Source of the DNA: Fratercula arctica
Lineage: Eukaryota; Chordata; Aves; Charadriiformes; Alcidae
Assembly (NCBI GenBank): GCA_947846985.1
Contig: CANTUZ010000011.1
Span: 15,178,096 to 15,242,095, forward strand
Length of the DNA: 64,000 nt
Reading direction: 5' to 3'
How positions within the stretch are numbered: the stretch's first letter is position 1; every line of letters starts with the position of its first letter. Made by a program: the position numbers and the translations under genes. Positions 62,170 to 64,000 of this stretch are shown here, one piece after another. The notes under the pieces were generated by a model. It was not told the DNA's origin. It saw nothing but the letters and a program-made list of their open reading frames with translations, and made no database searches.

Positions 62170-63465
62170 GTGGTCCGCTGGTGGGAGGGAACCATGAAGG
62201 ACAACCAGGTGATCAGGCCCAGTCAGCATGGGTTCACGAAAGGCAGGTCCTGCTTGACAGACCTCCTTCTATGACAAGGTGACCCACTTAGTGGATGAGG
62301 GAAAGGCTGTGGATGTTGTTTATCTGGACTTTAGTACGGCCTCTGATACAGTTTCCCATGGCATTCTCCTGGAGAAACTGACTGCTCATGGCTTGGAAGG
62401 GTATACACTTCACGGGGTGAAACTCTGTCTGGATGGCTGGGCCCAAAGAGTGGTGGGGAATGGAGTTCAATCCAGTTGGTGGCTGGTCACAAGTGGTGTT
62501 CCCCAGGGCTCGGTATTGGGGCCAGTTCTGTTTAATATCTTTATCAATCATCTGGACGAGGGGATTGAGTGCACCCTCACAAAGTTTGCAGAGGATACCA
62601 AGTTGGGTAGGAGTGTTGATCTACTGGAGGGTAGGAAGGCTCTACAGAGGGGTCTGGACAGGCTGGATCAATGGGCCGAGGCCAATAGTTCAACAAGGCC
62701 AAGTGCTGGGTCCTGCACTTGGGTCACACCAATCCCATGAACGCTGCAGGCTTGGGGCAGAGCGGCTGGAGAGCTGCTGACGGAAAAGGCCCTGGGGATG
62801 TTGGTCGACAGCCAGCTGAATATGAGCCAGCAGTGTGCCCAGGCGGCCAAGAAGGCCACCAGCATCCTGGCCTGTGTCAGGAACAGTGTGGTGAGTAGGA
62901 CTAGGGAAGTGATCGTCCCCCTGTGCTCGGCACTGGTGAGGCCCCACCTCAAGTGCTGTGTCCTGTTTTGAGCCCCTCACCACAGGAAAGACACTGAGGT
63001 GCTGGAGCGCGTCCAGAGAAGGGCAACGGAGCTGGTGAGGGGTCTGGAGCACAAGTCCTGTGAGGAGCGGCTGAGGGAGCTGGGGGTGTTCAGGCTGGAG
63101 AAAAGGAGGCTGAGGGGAGACCTTCTCGCTCCCTACAGCTGCCTGAAAGGAGGGTGCAGCCGGGGGGGGTCGGTCTCTTCTCCCAAGGAACAGGCGATGG
63201 GACAAGAGGAAACGGCCTCAAGTTGCACCAGGAGAGGTTTAGGCTGGATATTAGGAAAAATTTTTTATACTGAAAGTGTTATTAAGCATTGGAACAGGCT
63301 GCCCAGGGAAGCAGTTGAGTCACCATCCCTGGAGGTATTTAAAAGACATGTAGATGTGGTGCTGAGGGACACGGTTTAGTGGTGTTTTTTGTCAGAGTTA
63401 GGTTGATGGTTGGACTCGATGATCTGTAAGGTCCCTTCCAACCTGGACAATTCTATGATTCTATG
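62170..63465 (+). mobile_element. CR1 LINE, 5'-truncated, with reverse-transcriptase remnant
   Basis: A 1.3-kb 3' piece of a CR1 element inside WNK2 intron 1, in the sense orientation. It starts in the RT region before the SQHGF...GKSCL motif (about 62224-62260), passes through the RT core and C-terminal region ([14 protein letters not shown], CEERLRELGVFRLEKRRLRG) and the 3' untranslated part with GACACGGTTTAGTGG, and ends ATTCTATGATTCTATGG at about 63450-63465. Its tail type matches the fragment at 48170-48451. The clean tail suggests a fairly young insertion. Confidence 0.93.
62279..63230 (+). pseudogene. CR1 reverse-transcriptase reading frame, broken
   Basis: An open stretch at 62279-62740 encodes [20 protein letters not shown] (related copies have FSKAFDTV), then [31 protein letters not shown] and FAEDTKLG. 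The FADD catalytic box therefore reads FAED, with the first aspartate replaced by glutamate. A frameshift upstream, near 62270, separates the GKSCLTDL stretch. Another near 62690 separates the MKFNKAKC-like region, and a stop follows in LKCCVLF*AP (about 62970). The last part is open again from 62999. Not able to make an enzyme. Confidence 0.85.
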
Positions 63466-64000
63466 GTGATGGAGAATGACTGAAACTGGAGGGTCTGTGA
63501 TGGGGGGAGTTAGCTTTGCCTGAACAGGGTGCAACAGAAAATACACAGCTTACTAACCTAGGATCTAAAAATGACATCAGCGTCGCTGCTGAATCCCAAA
63601 TTCTCGCTGTGAGGGCTGTGACTGATGCTGGTCTGGTTTAGTTACAGATTAGGGAAGGATTATAGGGTGGTTCATCAACCTGTTCCCACATTCCTTTGCA
63701 CGTTGTTAGGGAGGCTTTATTAAAAATGGATGCTACTTCATAAAAACTTTCCAATAGGCTTTTAAAAAGCAGTTTAATGTCTTTTTCCTTCTCGTTCCTC
63801 CTCTTCCCTGTCCCACTACCACCCTGAAAGTTACAAGGACAGCGTCCTGCTCTCTAACACCTTCTGCACCGGCCCAGGGCATGTAGAAATACACTTGTTC
63901 CCTTTTATGTCCCTTTCTTTTCTTTAGAGGATCATCTTCACAATCACATGAAATTATCTTCTTTGATTAGTCTCATAAGATATTATTTCACCTAACAGTC
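63466..64000. other. WNK2 intron 1, tail of window, nothing recognised
   Basis: Unique AT-rich sequence after the CR1 end. No exon with WNK similarity, RNA gene or repeat was seen. Confidence 0.5.

Larger units (their letters stand above)
50312..64000 (+). other. WNK2: WNK2 intron 1 (5' part)
   Basis: Starts with GTAAGC right after codon 253 and shows no exon through the window end. The next WNK2 exon should begin with the conserved stretch that follows CELQ (DRKL in relatives), and I did not find it. At least 13.7 kb long. It contains CR1 fragments at 56261-56393 and about 62170-63465, a poly(A) run near 58590-58605 and a G-rich run at 58672-58686. Otherwise it is unique, AT-rich sequence with no gene on either strand. 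Confidence 0.75.

Noticed and set aside
50312..64000. Second WNK2 exon inside the window
   Set aside because: The expected continuation after CELQ, starting DRKL, was not found in any frame on the plus strand.
1..64000. tRNA, rRNA or CRISPR features
   Set aside because: No cloverleaf-like gene with A and B boxes, no rRNA segment and no spaced direct-repeat array was noticed by eye.

Overview
The window looks like nuclear DNA from a bird, probably Neoaves. It is AT-rich, intron- and intergenic-type sequence carrying at least ten CR1-family LINE fragments. Several end in the avian CR1 3' signature of repeated ATTCTATG/ATTCTGTG octamers. There is no bacterial or viral gene organisation: no operons, no ribosome-binding sites and no CRISPR array. 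One protein-coding gene is present, and only its 5' end. It is the first coding exon of WNK2 (with-no-lysine kinase 2), on the + strand at 49553-50311.

Layout. From 1 to about 48.4 kb I see no exon of a host gene, only unique AT-rich sequence, microsatellites and transposon remnants. The remnants are an LTR-like element on the minus strand (about 952-1483), an old CR1 on the minus strand (about 9497-9860), a nested pair in which a younger CR1 (21623-23282) interrupts an older one (about 21440-21622 and 23283-24455), decayed CR1 pieces near 26.5 kb and 31 kb, and CR1 3' ends at 32726-33170 (+), 45289-45427 (+), 45530-45772 (+), 47618-48152 (-) and 48170-48451 (+). The last two meet almost back to back just before the WNK2 promoter.

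From about 48690 to 50220 lies a strong CpG island, the WNK2 promoter and first exons. It contains an odd pentanucleotide repeat (48806-48865), GC boxes, an inverted CCAAT box (48998-49002) and a CC(A/T)6GG element (49022-49031). A likely non-coding exon ends at a GTAAGT donor (49358). A 168-bp intron follows, ending at 49525. The coding exon starts at ATG 49553 and runs to a phase-0 donor at 50312. It encodes 253 residues: a low-complexity Gly/Ala/Pro N-terminus, the conserved [15 protein letters not shown] block, a basic/acidic linker and the start of the kinase domain. The WNK hallmarks are both visible: a lysine in the glycine-rich loop (K233) and cysteine in place of the usual strand-3 lysine (C250).

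From 50312 to the window end is WNK2 intron 1, at least 13.7 kb long, with a CR1 3' end at 56261-56393 and a longer CR1 with a broken reverse transcriptase at about 62170-63465. The second WNK2 coding exon was not found and presumably lies beyond 64000.

I found no evidence of a new multi-gene system. The observations most worth checking are the 5'-UTR mini-intron with an upstream reading frame that overlaps the WNK2 start codon, the pentamer repeat in the promoter, the CR1-into-CR1 insertion with apparent loss of target sequence, the near-identical inverted CR1 copies 14.4 kb apart, and two perfect inverted repeats.
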